DNA of 22,140 bases, taken from positions 1-22,140 of IMG/VR virus record IMGVR_UViG_3300027800_000211. One strand, given 5' to 3'. Shown here piece by piece: positions 1-5,485 of this stretch. Source of the DNA: a virus. Position 1 is the stretch's first letter. The number at the start of each line of letters is the position of its first letter. Made by a program: the position numbers and the translations under genes. The notes under the pieces are model-generated. The model searched no databases. It was not told the origin of the DNA and was given only the letters and a program-made list of their open reading frames with translations.

Positions 1-81
1 CAAAAAATCTCTCAAACTCAGGCGCAAGGCCGCAGGATGGGACGTCCGATACATGAAGATCATCCTCGGCCTACCAACGCG

Positions 82-672
82 TTAACCTGGATTCGTTGCC
101 CTGTGGATCGTCGAGCGCCGGACGGCCAGAATCTCAGCCAGTTCGATTTGGGTAAGCGGCACAGCGCCGGTGGCGGGGGCGGCGCGAGAGAGAAGCAGCC
201 GTGCGAGCTGTGCACGCAGGTTGTGTGTCCGAACCTTTTCATCAACAGCCTTGGCGTAGGCGAATTCGGCGAACCAGAGCGCAATTCCTTCCCACACCTC
301 GGGCGTGAGCCGGAGCGCATCCATCAGGTCGGGTGTCGCAATCCGCAGCAGGGTGCAATCGGTTTCGGCGATGGCGGTCGCTGTCCTTGGCCGTCCGGCG
401 AAGATGCCCAGATCGCCGACCGGCGCGGGCCACTCCAGCAGCGCGAGACGGACGTCTCGCGACGTCACCAGCACGCTGCCCGCTTCGACGATGTACAGGG
501 CATCGCCTGGATCGCCCTCGCGCACGATCAATTGTCGCGCGGCAAAATGCTGCACATGCGCGCTTTCAACCAATTTCCACAAACACGCACCAGCAACGTG
601 AGACAGGAGCGGACACGATGTTATGGTGTTAAATTGCCGATCTGTTAGCATCCGTTCATTAGATAGCGACAT
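82..672 (-). CDS. Crp/Fnr-family regulator, C-terminally truncated
   Basis: The 196-residue product has a cyclic-nucleotide-binding-type beta barrel at about residues 25-115, with the family-like stretch VREGDPGDALYIVEAGSV, then a long dimerisation helix and the start of a Crp-type helix-turn-helix (LTQIELAEILAVRRSTIHRA). The frame stops five residues after the recognition helix, so the wing is missing; family members usually run to about 220-240 residues. It would normally be a DNA-binding transcription factor in the cytoplasm. The start at 672 has no clear ribosome binding site and a second Met codon lies at 651, so the true start may be there. The truncated end may come from a frameshift or from recombination near a prophage junction. 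The fold assignment is fairly secure; whether the protein still works is not. Confidence 0.75.
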   Translation of the reverse strand: MSLSNERMLTDRQFNTITSCPLLSHVAGACLWKLVESAHVQHFAARQLIVREGDPGDALYIVEAGSVLVTSRDVRLALLEWPAPVGDLGIFAGRPRTATAIAETDCTLLRIATPDLMDALRLTPEVWEGIALWFAEFAYAKAVDEKVRTHNLRAQLARLLLSRAAPATGAVPLTQIELAEILAVRRSTIHRATNPG

Positions 673-675
673 TGT

Positions 676-706
676 AATAATTGCGTTACGATTCGACGCA
701 ATTATT
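676..706. promoter_or_regulatory. AT-rich palindrome upstream of the Crp-like gene
   Basis: Two perfect 11-bp arms, AATAATTGCGT at 676-686 and ACGCAATTATT at 696-706, flank a 9-bp centre. The element begins 4 bp from the first Met codon (672) of the leftward Crp-like gene, so a bound protein would block its promoter. It is probably an operator; the protein that binds it is unknown. Confidence 0.5.
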
Positions 707-716
707 CTTATCGGAA

Positions 717-732
717 TGACCGAAATCGGTCA
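717..732. promoter_or_regulatory. 16-bp palindrome, TGACCGA-AA-TCGGTCA
   Basis: This has perfect 7-bp arms around a central AA and lies 11 bp beyond the AT-rich palindrome, upstream of the Crp-like gene. Its size fits a dimeric helix-turn-helix protein. From 733 to 947 I see no convincing gene. Confidence 0.45.
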
Positions 733-947
733 TCGGTTTCGCTTTGTCGCTTAGCCCTTCCCTCATACAATTGGATGACGAAGGGGATCGAAGGAGTCGG
801 AGTATTCCCGTATGCGCGAACGAACGAAGGCAGGGGATCAAGCGACCGGACGGGCGCGTCAAATCCCAACTGAAAGACGATGAGGTTTTTGGAAAATCGC
901 GTATCACGATCTTGTGATTATGTTCCTGTTGTGTTCTGATTTGGGGA

Positions 948-1142
948 ATGAGTGTGATGGAGTGGGAGTTGGGGGCACTTGATGACACCGATTTTGGGGC
1001 GTTGGTGAGTAAGCTCACCCCTGAGAATCGTCGGGTACTTTTGGAGCGTGCGCGCGTGCTCGTTGCGCAGTCAGCAAATCCAGAGCATCCGCATGGAGAC
1101 GAGCCTTACGGGCCGGATCAAGGGCTTCGTATATCGCAATGA
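948..1142 (+). CDS. small hypothetical protein overlapping the repressor 3' end
   Basis: This is a possible 64-residue protein. It starts with ATG after the purine-rich stretch TTGGGGA, and its acidic, helix-prone first 45 residues include LTPENRRVLLERARVL. It overlaps the 3' end of the leftward repressor by 128 bp in antisense. The repressor C-terminus carries a similar-looking segment (LDPARKARLHADALDLL), so part of the coding look may be a reflection of that gene. I do not recognise a family and the call is weak. Confidence 0.3.
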   Translation: MSVMEWELGALDDTDFGALVSKLTPENRRVLLERARVLVAQSANPEHPHGDEPYGPDQGLRISQ

Positions 1143-1449
1143 GTTCTTCAGCGTCCGAACGACTGAGTGCTGGTGCCGAGGCACTGTTTTCGACCGTCGA
1201 TCCGACCAGCTCTGACAAAGTAACCTCTCGACTGAGAAGCTCTGCCGCTCCACGCGCGAGCTTTTCGTATGTGTCTGCGCGCATGTTCTTTGACCTGGTG
1301 CCGTCCAGAATCTGACGCAATGTGGCTTCGCCGATTCCGGATTGGGCTGCCCAGCGATTGACGCTCTTCAAGCCTAGTGGCTTGTTCTTGGCAAAGAAAG
1401 CGCGCAGCGCCTCGCGCCGCCGCTCACGATCCTGTTCTTCCAGATTCAT
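1015..1449 (-). CDS. XRE-family phage repressor (CI-like)
   Basis: The 144-residue product has a basic N-terminal arm (residues 1-20) and a helix-turn-helix domain at about 28-66, with the segment VNRWAAQSGIGEATLRQILD. The C-terminal part is short and helical (SDAEELIAIYEALDPARKAR) and shows no LexA/CI-type self-cleavage domain, so induction would need an antirepressor or another route. The ATG at 1449 is preferred to an upstream in-frame ATG at 1527 because the upstream extension runs through the operator region. It is divergent from the Cro-like gene at 1546, the classic lysogeny-switch layout. One operator copy overlaps its start codon, which suggests that it represses itself. Confidence 0.75.
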   Translation of the reverse strand: MNLEEQDRERRREALRAFFAKNKPLGLKSVNRWAAQSGIGEATLRQILDGTRSKNMRADTYEKLARGAAELLSREVTLSELVGSTVENSASAPALSRSDAEELIAIYEALDPARKARLHADALDLLTAQRARAHAPKVPDDSQG

Positions 1450-1528
1450 TGCACGAATTTCGCCTATTTCGCGCTTCTGCGCGACCGTGCTGTTGCACGC
1501 ATTTCCCGCTTGACGAAATTCGTGCAAT
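1448..1528. promoter_or_regulatory. three-site operator region of the lysogeny switch
   Basis: The 15-bp sequence ATTGCACGAATTTCG at 1448-1462 recurs as an exact inverted copy at 1514-1528, and a degenerate copy, TTGCACGCATTTCCC, lies at 1493-1507. The core CGAA-T-TTCG is itself a 9-bp odd palindrome, as expected for a dimeric repressor. The sites lie between the divergent repressor and Cro-like genes. The number and placement match a lambdoid operator with three sites; binding by the repressor is inferred. Confidence 0.7.
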
Positions 1529-1540
1529 TACGCGAATAAT
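1510..1540 (+). promoter_or_regulatory. probable early rightward promoter (PR-like)
   Basis: A -35-like TTGACG (1510-1515) and a -10-like AATAAT (1535-1540) are separated by a rather long 19-bp spacer, which contains most of the operator copy at 1514-1528. Transcription would begin almost at the ATG at 1546, giving a leaderless or nearly leaderless message. This fits the weak ribosome binding site there. Confidence 0.45.
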
Positions 1541-1545
1541 GAAGC

Positions 1546-1752
1546 ATGACGATCTCCCAAGGCATCCATCGCGCACGCTCCTACCTCCAGGAACCGGGCG
1601 TAAACAGGTCCAAGGTCGCTGAGGCGGCGGGCCTGAATTGGCACGCCGTCAACAATCTCCTGCATGGCGATCCACGGCTTTCGACGTTGCTGGCGATTGA
1701 GCGTGTGATTCCGCCGGAGTTCGTTGCTCCACCACCGGACGGGGGAGGTTGA
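1546..1752 (+). CDS. small helix-turn-helix protein (Cro-like)
   Basis: The 68-residue product has a helix-turn-helix-like segment at about residues 20-42 (NRSKVAEAAGLNWHAVNNLL) and a proline-rich tail. It is the first rightward gene, divergent from the repressor across the shared operators, which is the position of Cro in lambdoid phages. It would bind the same operators and favour lytic growth. The DNA-binding fold is visible; the Cro role is inferred from position. No strong Shine-Dalgarno sequence precedes it. Confidence 0.6.
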   Translation: MTISQGIHRARSYLQEPGVNRSKVAEAAGLNWHAVNNLLHGDPRLSTLLAIERVIPPEFVAPPPDGGG

Positions 1753-1796
1753 TGCGCCAGTTCAGCATCCCGCACGCGCAAAGCCGATTGCCCTAA
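1752..1796 (+). CDS. possible 14-residue leader peptide
   Basis: The ATG overlaps the stop codon of the Cro-like gene and follows the strong purine run GGGGGAGG (1741-1748). It encodes MRQFSIPHAQSRLP and ends 12 bp before a hairpin. This may be an attenuator-type leader or a chance open frame. Confidence 0.2.
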   Translation: MRQFSIPHAQSRLP

Positions 1797-1807
1797 CCCC
1801 CAAACGT

Positions 1808-1851
1808 AAGAAAGCCGACCCCGGATTGCACCCCAGGAGGCCGACTTTCTT
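1808..1851 (+). terminator. hairpin between the Cro-like gene and the next gene
   Basis: Arms 1808-1820 (AAGAAAGCCGACC) and 1839-1851 (GGCCGACTTTCTT) pair at 11 of 13 positions around an 18-nt loop. The right arm ends in a T-rich stretch, so it could act as a weak intrinsic terminator or attenuator in the early operon, similar in position to lambda tR1. There is no long T tract after the stem. Confidence 0.35.
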
Positions 1852-1871
1852 TCAACACATGAGGCTGTGCT

Positions 1872-2084
1872 GTGAAGACACCCTACCACACACCATTCCT
1901 GCCCGCCAACGGCGCGGGGCGTTGCATTGAGCGCGCTGTTCTTGGCGCGCTGGCGATCATCGCCGCGTTGAGCGTGCTGGGGATTGTCCGCGATCTGGCG
2001 GCGCTGGCGGTTTCGGTTGGTCATGATGTGATCGTCGCCAAGCAATTTCCGTTCATCGACCACAAACGCGCGGCGGGGTTGTGA
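1872..2084 (+). CDS. small single-span membrane protein, hypothetical
   Basis: The 70-residue product starts at GTG, with GAGG (1861-1864) seven bases upstream. A hydrophobic segment at about residues 22-42 (VLGALAIIAALSVLGIV) should span the inner membrane once. Its stop overlaps the start of the next gene by one base, so the two are translationally coupled. I recognise no family. Small early phage membrane proteins can act in host takeover or superinfection exclusion, but nothing here shows which. Confidence 0.5.
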   Translation: MKTPYHTPFLPANGAGRCIERAVLGALAIIAALSVLGIVRDLAALAVSVGHDVIVAKQFPFIDHKRAAGL

Positions 2085-2593
2085 TGTCGCTGCAAAAATC
2101 GCGCGACGCCGACAGCATCCCCGGCGCGGTGGCCAAGGTGATTGCGACTCTGGGAAACGGCGACATCCCCGCCGGTTTGATCGAGGCCGAGGCGCTGACC
2201 GGGCGCAAGTCCTGGACGATCCGCGAATGGCTGGATCCCGACAAGGCGTCGGAACCGGGCGTCAGCAGCGCCCTGGCGCTCGACGCGGCCTATGCGCGGG
2301 CGACCGGGATGGAGGGGCCGATCTGGCGGGTCTATGGCGAGCTGCTGTCGCGCGCCACCAACGGGACGGCGGGGGCCGACCGGCTGGACCTGCTGCGCGA
2401 AACGGTTTCGGTGCAGATCGCCGCCGCCGACGTGTCGCGAGCGATCCGCGACGCCACCCACCCGGACAGCCCCGCTGGCGTGGCCATCGCGCCGTGCGAG
2501 GTCGCCCGCATTTCCCACGCCGCCGACGCGCTGGCGGACGCCAACAGCCGCGTGTTGATCGCGGCGCGCCAAACCATGAAGGAACCCCGCTGA
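2084..2593 (+). CDS. phage early regulatory-type protein, possibly CII-like
   Basis: This is a 169-residue soluble protein. The first 85 residues look like a helical DNA-binding domain: AEALTGRKSWTIREWLDPD would be the turn and recognition region, followed by a stretch resembling the layout of phage CII/CP76 regulators. The second half is helical and ends in ADALADANSRVLIAARQTM. The ATG at 2084 is chosen over GTG at 2081 because it sits in the TGATG overlap with the previous stop. It lies early in the operon, next to the switch, which supports a regulatory job. The family match is by eye and uncertain. Confidence 0.55.
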   Translation: MSLQKSRDADSIPGAVAKVIATLGNGDIPAGLIEAEALTGRKSWTIREWLDPDKASEPGVSSALALDAAYARATGMEGPIWRVYGELLSRATNGTAGADRLDLLRETVSVQIAAADVSRAIRDATHPDSPAGVAIAPCEVARISHAADALADANSRVLIAARQTMKEPR

Positions 2594-2865
2594 TGTGGGA
2601 TTACCGCTTTGTCCCTGTCCGCGACGAATCGTCGGCCCAGGCGCGCGCCTCGGCCAAGGCGATGGCGGCGCAGGTTCAGACCGCGATTGACGCCGGTAAG
2701 GTCCAGGTTCGCCGGATGGAAGGCGACATCCTGATTTCCGGGATCATGAAGCACGCGGCGATCATGACGGCCAAGGCTGTCGGTCGCGGCAACCGGGGCG
2801 GCAACGCGGCGGGCGCGCGGTCTGCGTCGCGTCGGAAGGCTGCCGGAAAGGCGGCGTCATGCTGA
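2593..2865 (+). CDS. small basic hypothetical protein
   Basis: The 90-residue product starts in the TGATG overlap with the previous gene. The N-terminal part begins MWDYRFVPVRDESS and continues as an alpha-beta region; from about residue 60 it turns into an Ala/Gly/Arg/Lys-rich tail, as expected for a protein touching nucleic acid. The family is not recognised. It overlaps the next gene by 7 bp, so all members of this cluster are probably co-translated. Confidence 0.5.
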   Translation: MWDYRFVPVRDESSAQARASAKAMAAQVQTAIDAGKVQVRRMEGDILISGIMKHAAIMTAKAVGRGNRGGNAAGARSASRRKAAGKAASC

Positions 2866-3512
2866 CGATCACCACGGAAACCACTCTGGGCGTGATGGCG
2901 CAGATCATCGGCGCCCGCCGGTGGATGGCCCCGACCTTGCCCGCCGAGTTGATGGCGCAACCGACCTGGTGGTTGCCCGGCGCCACCACCCCGGTGACGC
3001 TCCATGCGGCCTATGAGCTGGCGCTCCGCGAGTTGCACGGGGCCGAGGCTCTGCCCTTGGAGGTCTATGGCCTGCAATGGGCGATGCCGTGCCTGACGCG
3101 GGCGGCTGGGGAGCCTCTGGCGCTGTGGGAATGCACGCCGAAGCGCCGGACGGATCAGGTGCTGAGCCTGTTGGACGACGCGCTGTGCATCGCCAAGGGC
3201 CAGCCGGTGCCGAACACGCCGCGCGTCAAGCATCCCGCCAGCCTGCACGACGTGAAGGCGCGCCTGTCGCTGTCGCCCATCGACGGCGTTGTGTCGCTGG
3301 ACGGCGCGGCGGTCGGCACGATCACGCTGTTGCGCGGGCAGACGCGGCGGGGCGGGTTCGGATCGGTCCTTCAGACCTACCACATCCAGGCTGTCGTCGA
3401 GGGTAAGGAGATCGACCTCGAAACGCACGATCTGGCCTCGGCCAGCCATTGGACGGCGGTGAAGGTGGTTGCGGCCCTGCGTGACGCGATGGCGCGGGTG
3501 GGTGTGAAATGA
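2859..3512 (+). CDS. hypothetical phage protein, 217 residues
   Basis: This is a soluble protein without signal peptide or membrane segment. The N-terminal half is rich in Trp and Pro (for example PTWWLPGATTPVTLH); the C-terminal half holds a beta-rich stretch around LDGAAVGTITLLRG and ends in the helix SHWTAVKVVAALRDAMARVG. I recognise neither motifs nor family. It overlaps the previous gene by 7 bp. Its 3' end lies only 7 bp from an exact copy of the replication iteron found in the initiator gene. Confidence 0.6.
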   Translation: MLTITTETTLGVMAQIIGARRWMAPTLPAELMAQPTWWLPGATTPVTLHAAYELALRELHGAEALPLEVYGLQWAMPCLTRAAGEPLALWECTPKRRTDQVLSLLDDALCIAKGQPVPNTPRVKHPASLHDVKARLSLSPIDGVVSLDGAAVGTITLLRGQTRRGGFGSVLQTYHIQAVVEGKEIDLETHDLASASHWTAVKVVAALRDAMARVGVK

Positions 3513-3518
3513 CGACAC

Positions 3519-3538
3519 CCCCGCAAAATTCTTGCCCC
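3519..3538. repeat. isolated copy of the initiator-gene iteron
   Basis: This 20-bp sequence (CCCCGCAA, then AATTC, then TTGCCCC) is identical to iteron 3 of the array at 14927-14946. A weaker half-match, CCCC followed by AAAGAATCTTTCCCC, overlaps it at 3536-3554. It lies between two early genes, across the likely start of the next one, so a protein binding here could affect that gene's expression. Confidence 0.75.
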
Positions 3539-3864
3539 CAAAGAATCTTTCCCCCCTCCCCGATGACGATGCGGTGGTTCACGGCTGCATTCAGCGCTTG
3601 ATGGGCGCTGGCGGGTTGACCAAAGACATCGCCGGGCCGGTCGCCCAGTTCATGGAAGCGATGGCGCAAACGGGAGACATCACGCCCGACCGGATGCTGC
3701 GCGCTTTGTCCATGGCCGTGTTCGCCCTCGGCGCGGCAGCGGTTGAGAACGCCCATCCGCTGGAAGCGCATCGCCTGCCGATCAAGCTGAGCGAGCAGCT
3801 TGGCAAGGCCGTGTCGGAAGTGGCGCGCTTTTCCGCCGATTGCCACGGGGGCGGAACGGCATGA
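3532..3864 (+). CDS. hypothetical phage protein, start uncertain
   Basis: The product has up to 110 residues. The helical, protein-like part begins near PDDDAVVHGCIQRLMGAGG and continues through GPVAQFMEAMAQTGD to the end. The only start ahead of this part is TTG at 3532, inside the isolated iteron. An ATG at 3509, overlapping the previous stop, is in another frame: it gives MTTPPQNSCPQ and ends at 3601, exactly where an ATG of the main frame begins (TGATG). A one-base change in the C6 run at 3551-3556 would join the 3509 start to the main frame. The true start is therefore 3509 by frameshift or sequence error, 3532, or 3601 by coupling. No family is recognised. Confidence 0.5.
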   Translation: MPPKNLSPLPDDDAVVHGCIQRLMGAGGLTKDIAGPVAQFMEAMAQTGDITPDRMLRALSMAVFALGAAAVENAHPLEAHRLPIKLSEQLGKAVSEVARFSADCHGGGTA

Positions 3865-4175
3865 CCCACCCGGACCCGATCAACGCGGCGATCTGCGCCG
3901 CCGAGGCCCGCACGCTGGCGGCCCGCTTCATGGCCGCGACCCACCGCACGGTCGGGGACGTGGCTGCCGAGGCGCTGCGCCTGCTGGGCCACCCACCCCG
4001 CAAGTGCGCCTCCCGCCTGATCTGGTCCGATGTGCTGGAGCTGGTCGCCGTGCTGGCTGCCGAGTCCCCGACCTACGCCGGACGTCTGCGCCGCGTGGTC
4101 GCCGTTGCGGATCGTGTTGCGGATCGGCGCGCCGTCGCCCGGCCCGCTCACACCCACCACCGAAAGGCAGGGTGA
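3861..4175 (+). CDS. hypothetical phage protein, 104 residues
   Basis: The gene starts at an ATGA overlap with the previous stop. It encodes a helical, Ala/Arg-rich protein (AAEARTLAARFMAATHRTVG, later SDVLELVAVLAAES) with a basic C-terminal tail ending HTHHRKAG. I see no catalytic motif, membrane segment or known family. Position and coupling place it in the early rightward operon. Confidence 0.5.
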   Translation: MTHPDPINAAICAAEARTLAARFMAATHRTVGDVAAEALRLLGHPPRKCASRLIWSDVLELVAVLAAESPTYAGRLRRVVAVADRVADRRAVARPAHTHHRKAG

Positions 4176-4176
4176 C

Positions 4177-4557
4177 ATGACCGACGCGCCTCAAGAGCTT
4201 TCGCCCGAGAGCGAGCTGTCCATCGCCGTTGGTTTCTGGCTTTGCCGTCACCCGTCCGCCGACACCGCGCGTCACCGGCTGGCGCTGGCCGTCCAGGCGA
4301 TGGACGGGGTGACGCTGTCCGACCAGGTCCAGGCGCTGCGCTCCGCCGCGCTGGCCCGCGTCCAGGGCGCGGGGAACGACGACACGCTGCGCCAAGCGCT
4401 GGCGACCTATTGCGCCGACCACACGGCCCGCAACCCCTCGGCGCACCGGCCTGACCGGCCCGTCACGCCGACCTTGAGACCCGTCCGCAACACGCCCGTC
4501 GCCGCATCGTTCACCGCGCGCTCCGCCGCTGCGATGGACCGGCATGGGCATCGGTGA
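4177..4557 (+). CDS. hypothetical phage protein, 126 residues
   Basis: The ATG follows the purine stretch AAAGGCAGGG and lies 1 bp past the previous stop. The first 90 residues are helical (SPESELSIAVGFWLCRHPSA, later DQVQALRSAALARVQ); the last 35 are Pro/Arg-rich and probably unfolded. No family is recognised. It is the last gene of the first early cluster before the leftward toxin-antitoxin cassette, 32 bp from the HigA-type gene's 3' end, in convergent orientation. Confidence 0.5.
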   Translation: MTDAPQELSPESELSIAVGFWLCRHPSADTARHRLALAVQAMDGVTLSDQVQALRSAALARVQGAGNDDTLRQALATYCADHTARNPSAHRPDRPVTPTLRPVRNTPVAASFTARSAAAMDRHGHR

Positions 4558-4589
4558 GGGGAGCGCAGATCATGACCATTGGCCATTCA

Positions 4590-4907
4590 TCACGCTGCGC
4601 GCGGTTGGATTTCGACAAGGTCGGTTGCGGCCAGAGCGGCGACCGACAGATCGTGCAGCGTTTGCAGGTTCATCCAAAATTCCGGGCCGGTGTCGAAATA
4701 GCGGCCCAAGCGCAACGCGGTGTCCGCCGTGACCGGCGTTTCCTCGCGCGCCAGCCGCTCGATGCGCGTGCGAGGAACGCGGCACGCCTGCGCCACGCCG
4801 TAGGGCGTCAAGCCCAAGGGAATCAGGAACTCTTCCCGCAGGATTTCGCCCGGATGCACGGGCGGGTTGGGGCCGATCATGGTGGTACGTTCCCTCACCA
4901 TCGTCAC
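4590..4907 (-). CDS. higA: HigA-family XRE antitoxin-type regulator
   Basis: The 105-residue product carries the HigA/VapI signature HPGEILREEFLIPLGLT at about residues 18-34, a helix-turn-helix with GVAQACRVPRTRIERLARE and the typical end RLGRYFDTGPEFWMNLQTLH. HigA proteins neutralise HigB mRNA interferases and repress their own operon. No HigB gene is adjacent; the partner upstream is brnA, whose stop overlaps this start by 4 bp. It is therefore the third gene of a brnT-brnA-higA operon and may serve as an extra repressor. The family call is confident; the role in this cassette is inferred. Confidence 0.85.
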   Translation of the reverse strand: MTMVRERTTMIGPNPPVHPGEILREEFLIPLGLTPYGVAQACRVPRTRIERLAREETPVTADTALRLGRYFDTGPEFWMNLQTLHDLSVAALAATDLVEIQPRAA

Positions 4908-5194
4908 GGCAGACCGGCGGCGCGGCGCAGGGTTTCGTTGATGCGGGTTTGCCAGCCCGGCCCGGTTTCACGGAAGTGCTTCACCACATCGGCGTCCAGG
5001 CGCAGCTTGATGGCTTCCTTCGTGCTGTCGGATGGCGGGCGACCGCGACGCGCAGGCTTCCCGCCGATGTGCGGTTGCGCCTGTACGAACCATTCCGCCG
5101 TCAGCTCGGGAATTTCATCGTATTCCTCGGGCTGGATGACATGGGAATCGACCTTTTCCAGGTCGCTACCCAAAGCGCGCTTGCTCTCGGTCAT
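4904..5194 (-). CDS. brnA: BrnA-family antitoxin
   Basis: The 96-residue product shows family-like segments: an acidic N-terminus with GSDLEKVDSHVIQPEEYDEI, a basic linker ARRGRPP, and the C-terminal DNA-binding and dimerisation part IKLRLDADVVKHFRETGPGW followed by QTRINETLRRAAG. BrnA binds and inhibits the BrnT ribonuclease and represses the shared promoter. The start overlaps the end of brnT by 29 bp, so translation is coupled. The length is usual for the family. Confidence 0.9.
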   Translation of the reverse strand: MTESKRALGSDLEKVDSHVIQPEEYDEIPELTAEWFVQAQPHIGGKPARRGRPPSDSTKEAIKLRLDADVVKHFRETGPGWQTRINETLRRAAGLP

Positions 5195-5426
5195 TGGCTT
5201 TCCTCATCGAAATGATGTGCCGCGCATCGCCGCGCGGCGTCCACACGATCACCATCATCCGACCGCGCAGATGTCCGACCGTGACGATGCGGGTTTCACC
5301 GTAATCGAAACGATCATCCGGTCGATCCAACGTCGGGCCGATGAACACGTCTGCCGCGTCGGCGAAGTCAATGCCGCGTTCGGTCAGGGTCTTGTCGCGC
5401 TTGGCGGGATCGAACGTGATCTTCAT
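5166..5426 (-). CDS. brnT: BrnT-family ribonuclease toxin
   Basis: The 86-residue product shows the BrnT layout: FDPAKRDKTLTERGIDFADA at residues 5-24, then DRFDYGETRIVTVGHLRGR, and the C-terminal HIISMRKANDREQARF. BrnT is a small ribonuclease that stops growth by cutting RNA and is held in check by BrnA. The ATG at 5426 fits the family length; the open frame continues upstream to 5645, but that part crosses the promoter and operator. The toxin comes first in the operon, as is usual for brnTA. A -10 box ends 7 bp before the ATG, which implies a leaderless message. Confidence 0.9.
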   Translation of the reverse strand: MKITFDPAKRDKTLTERGIDFADAADVFIGPTLDRPDDRFDYGETRIVTVGHLRGRMMVIVWTPRGDARHIISMRKANDREQARFG

Positions 5427-5431
5427 GAGAA

Positions 5432-5485
5432 TTATCGTACCCCCGAGAAACAACCGTGCCAAGCCTTTTTCCGGGGGTACGATAA
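5432..5485. promoter_or_regulatory. perfect inverted repeat at the brnT promoter
   Basis: TTATCGTACCCCCG at 5432-5445 and its exact reverse complement at 5472-5485 lie 26 bp apart. The proximal arm covers the -10 box of the brnT promoter and the distal arm lies just upstream of the -35 box. This is the expected place for a pair of operator half-sites bound by BrnA, the HigA-type protein or both. Confidence 0.7.
5434..5462 (-). promoter_or_regulatory. brnT-brnA-higA promoter
   Basis: Read on the minus strand, TTGGCA (-35, 5462-5457) and TACGAT (-10, 5439-5434) are separated by exactly 17 bp, a good sigma-70-type match. The start point should fall within a few bases of the brnT ATG at 5426, so brnT would be read from a leaderless RNA. 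Confidence 0.65.

Noticed and set aside
686-1018. Leftward open frame of 110 codons
   Set aside because: The product is Ser/Pro-rich with no domain, lacks a ribosome binding site and crosses both palindromes upstream of the Crp-like gene.
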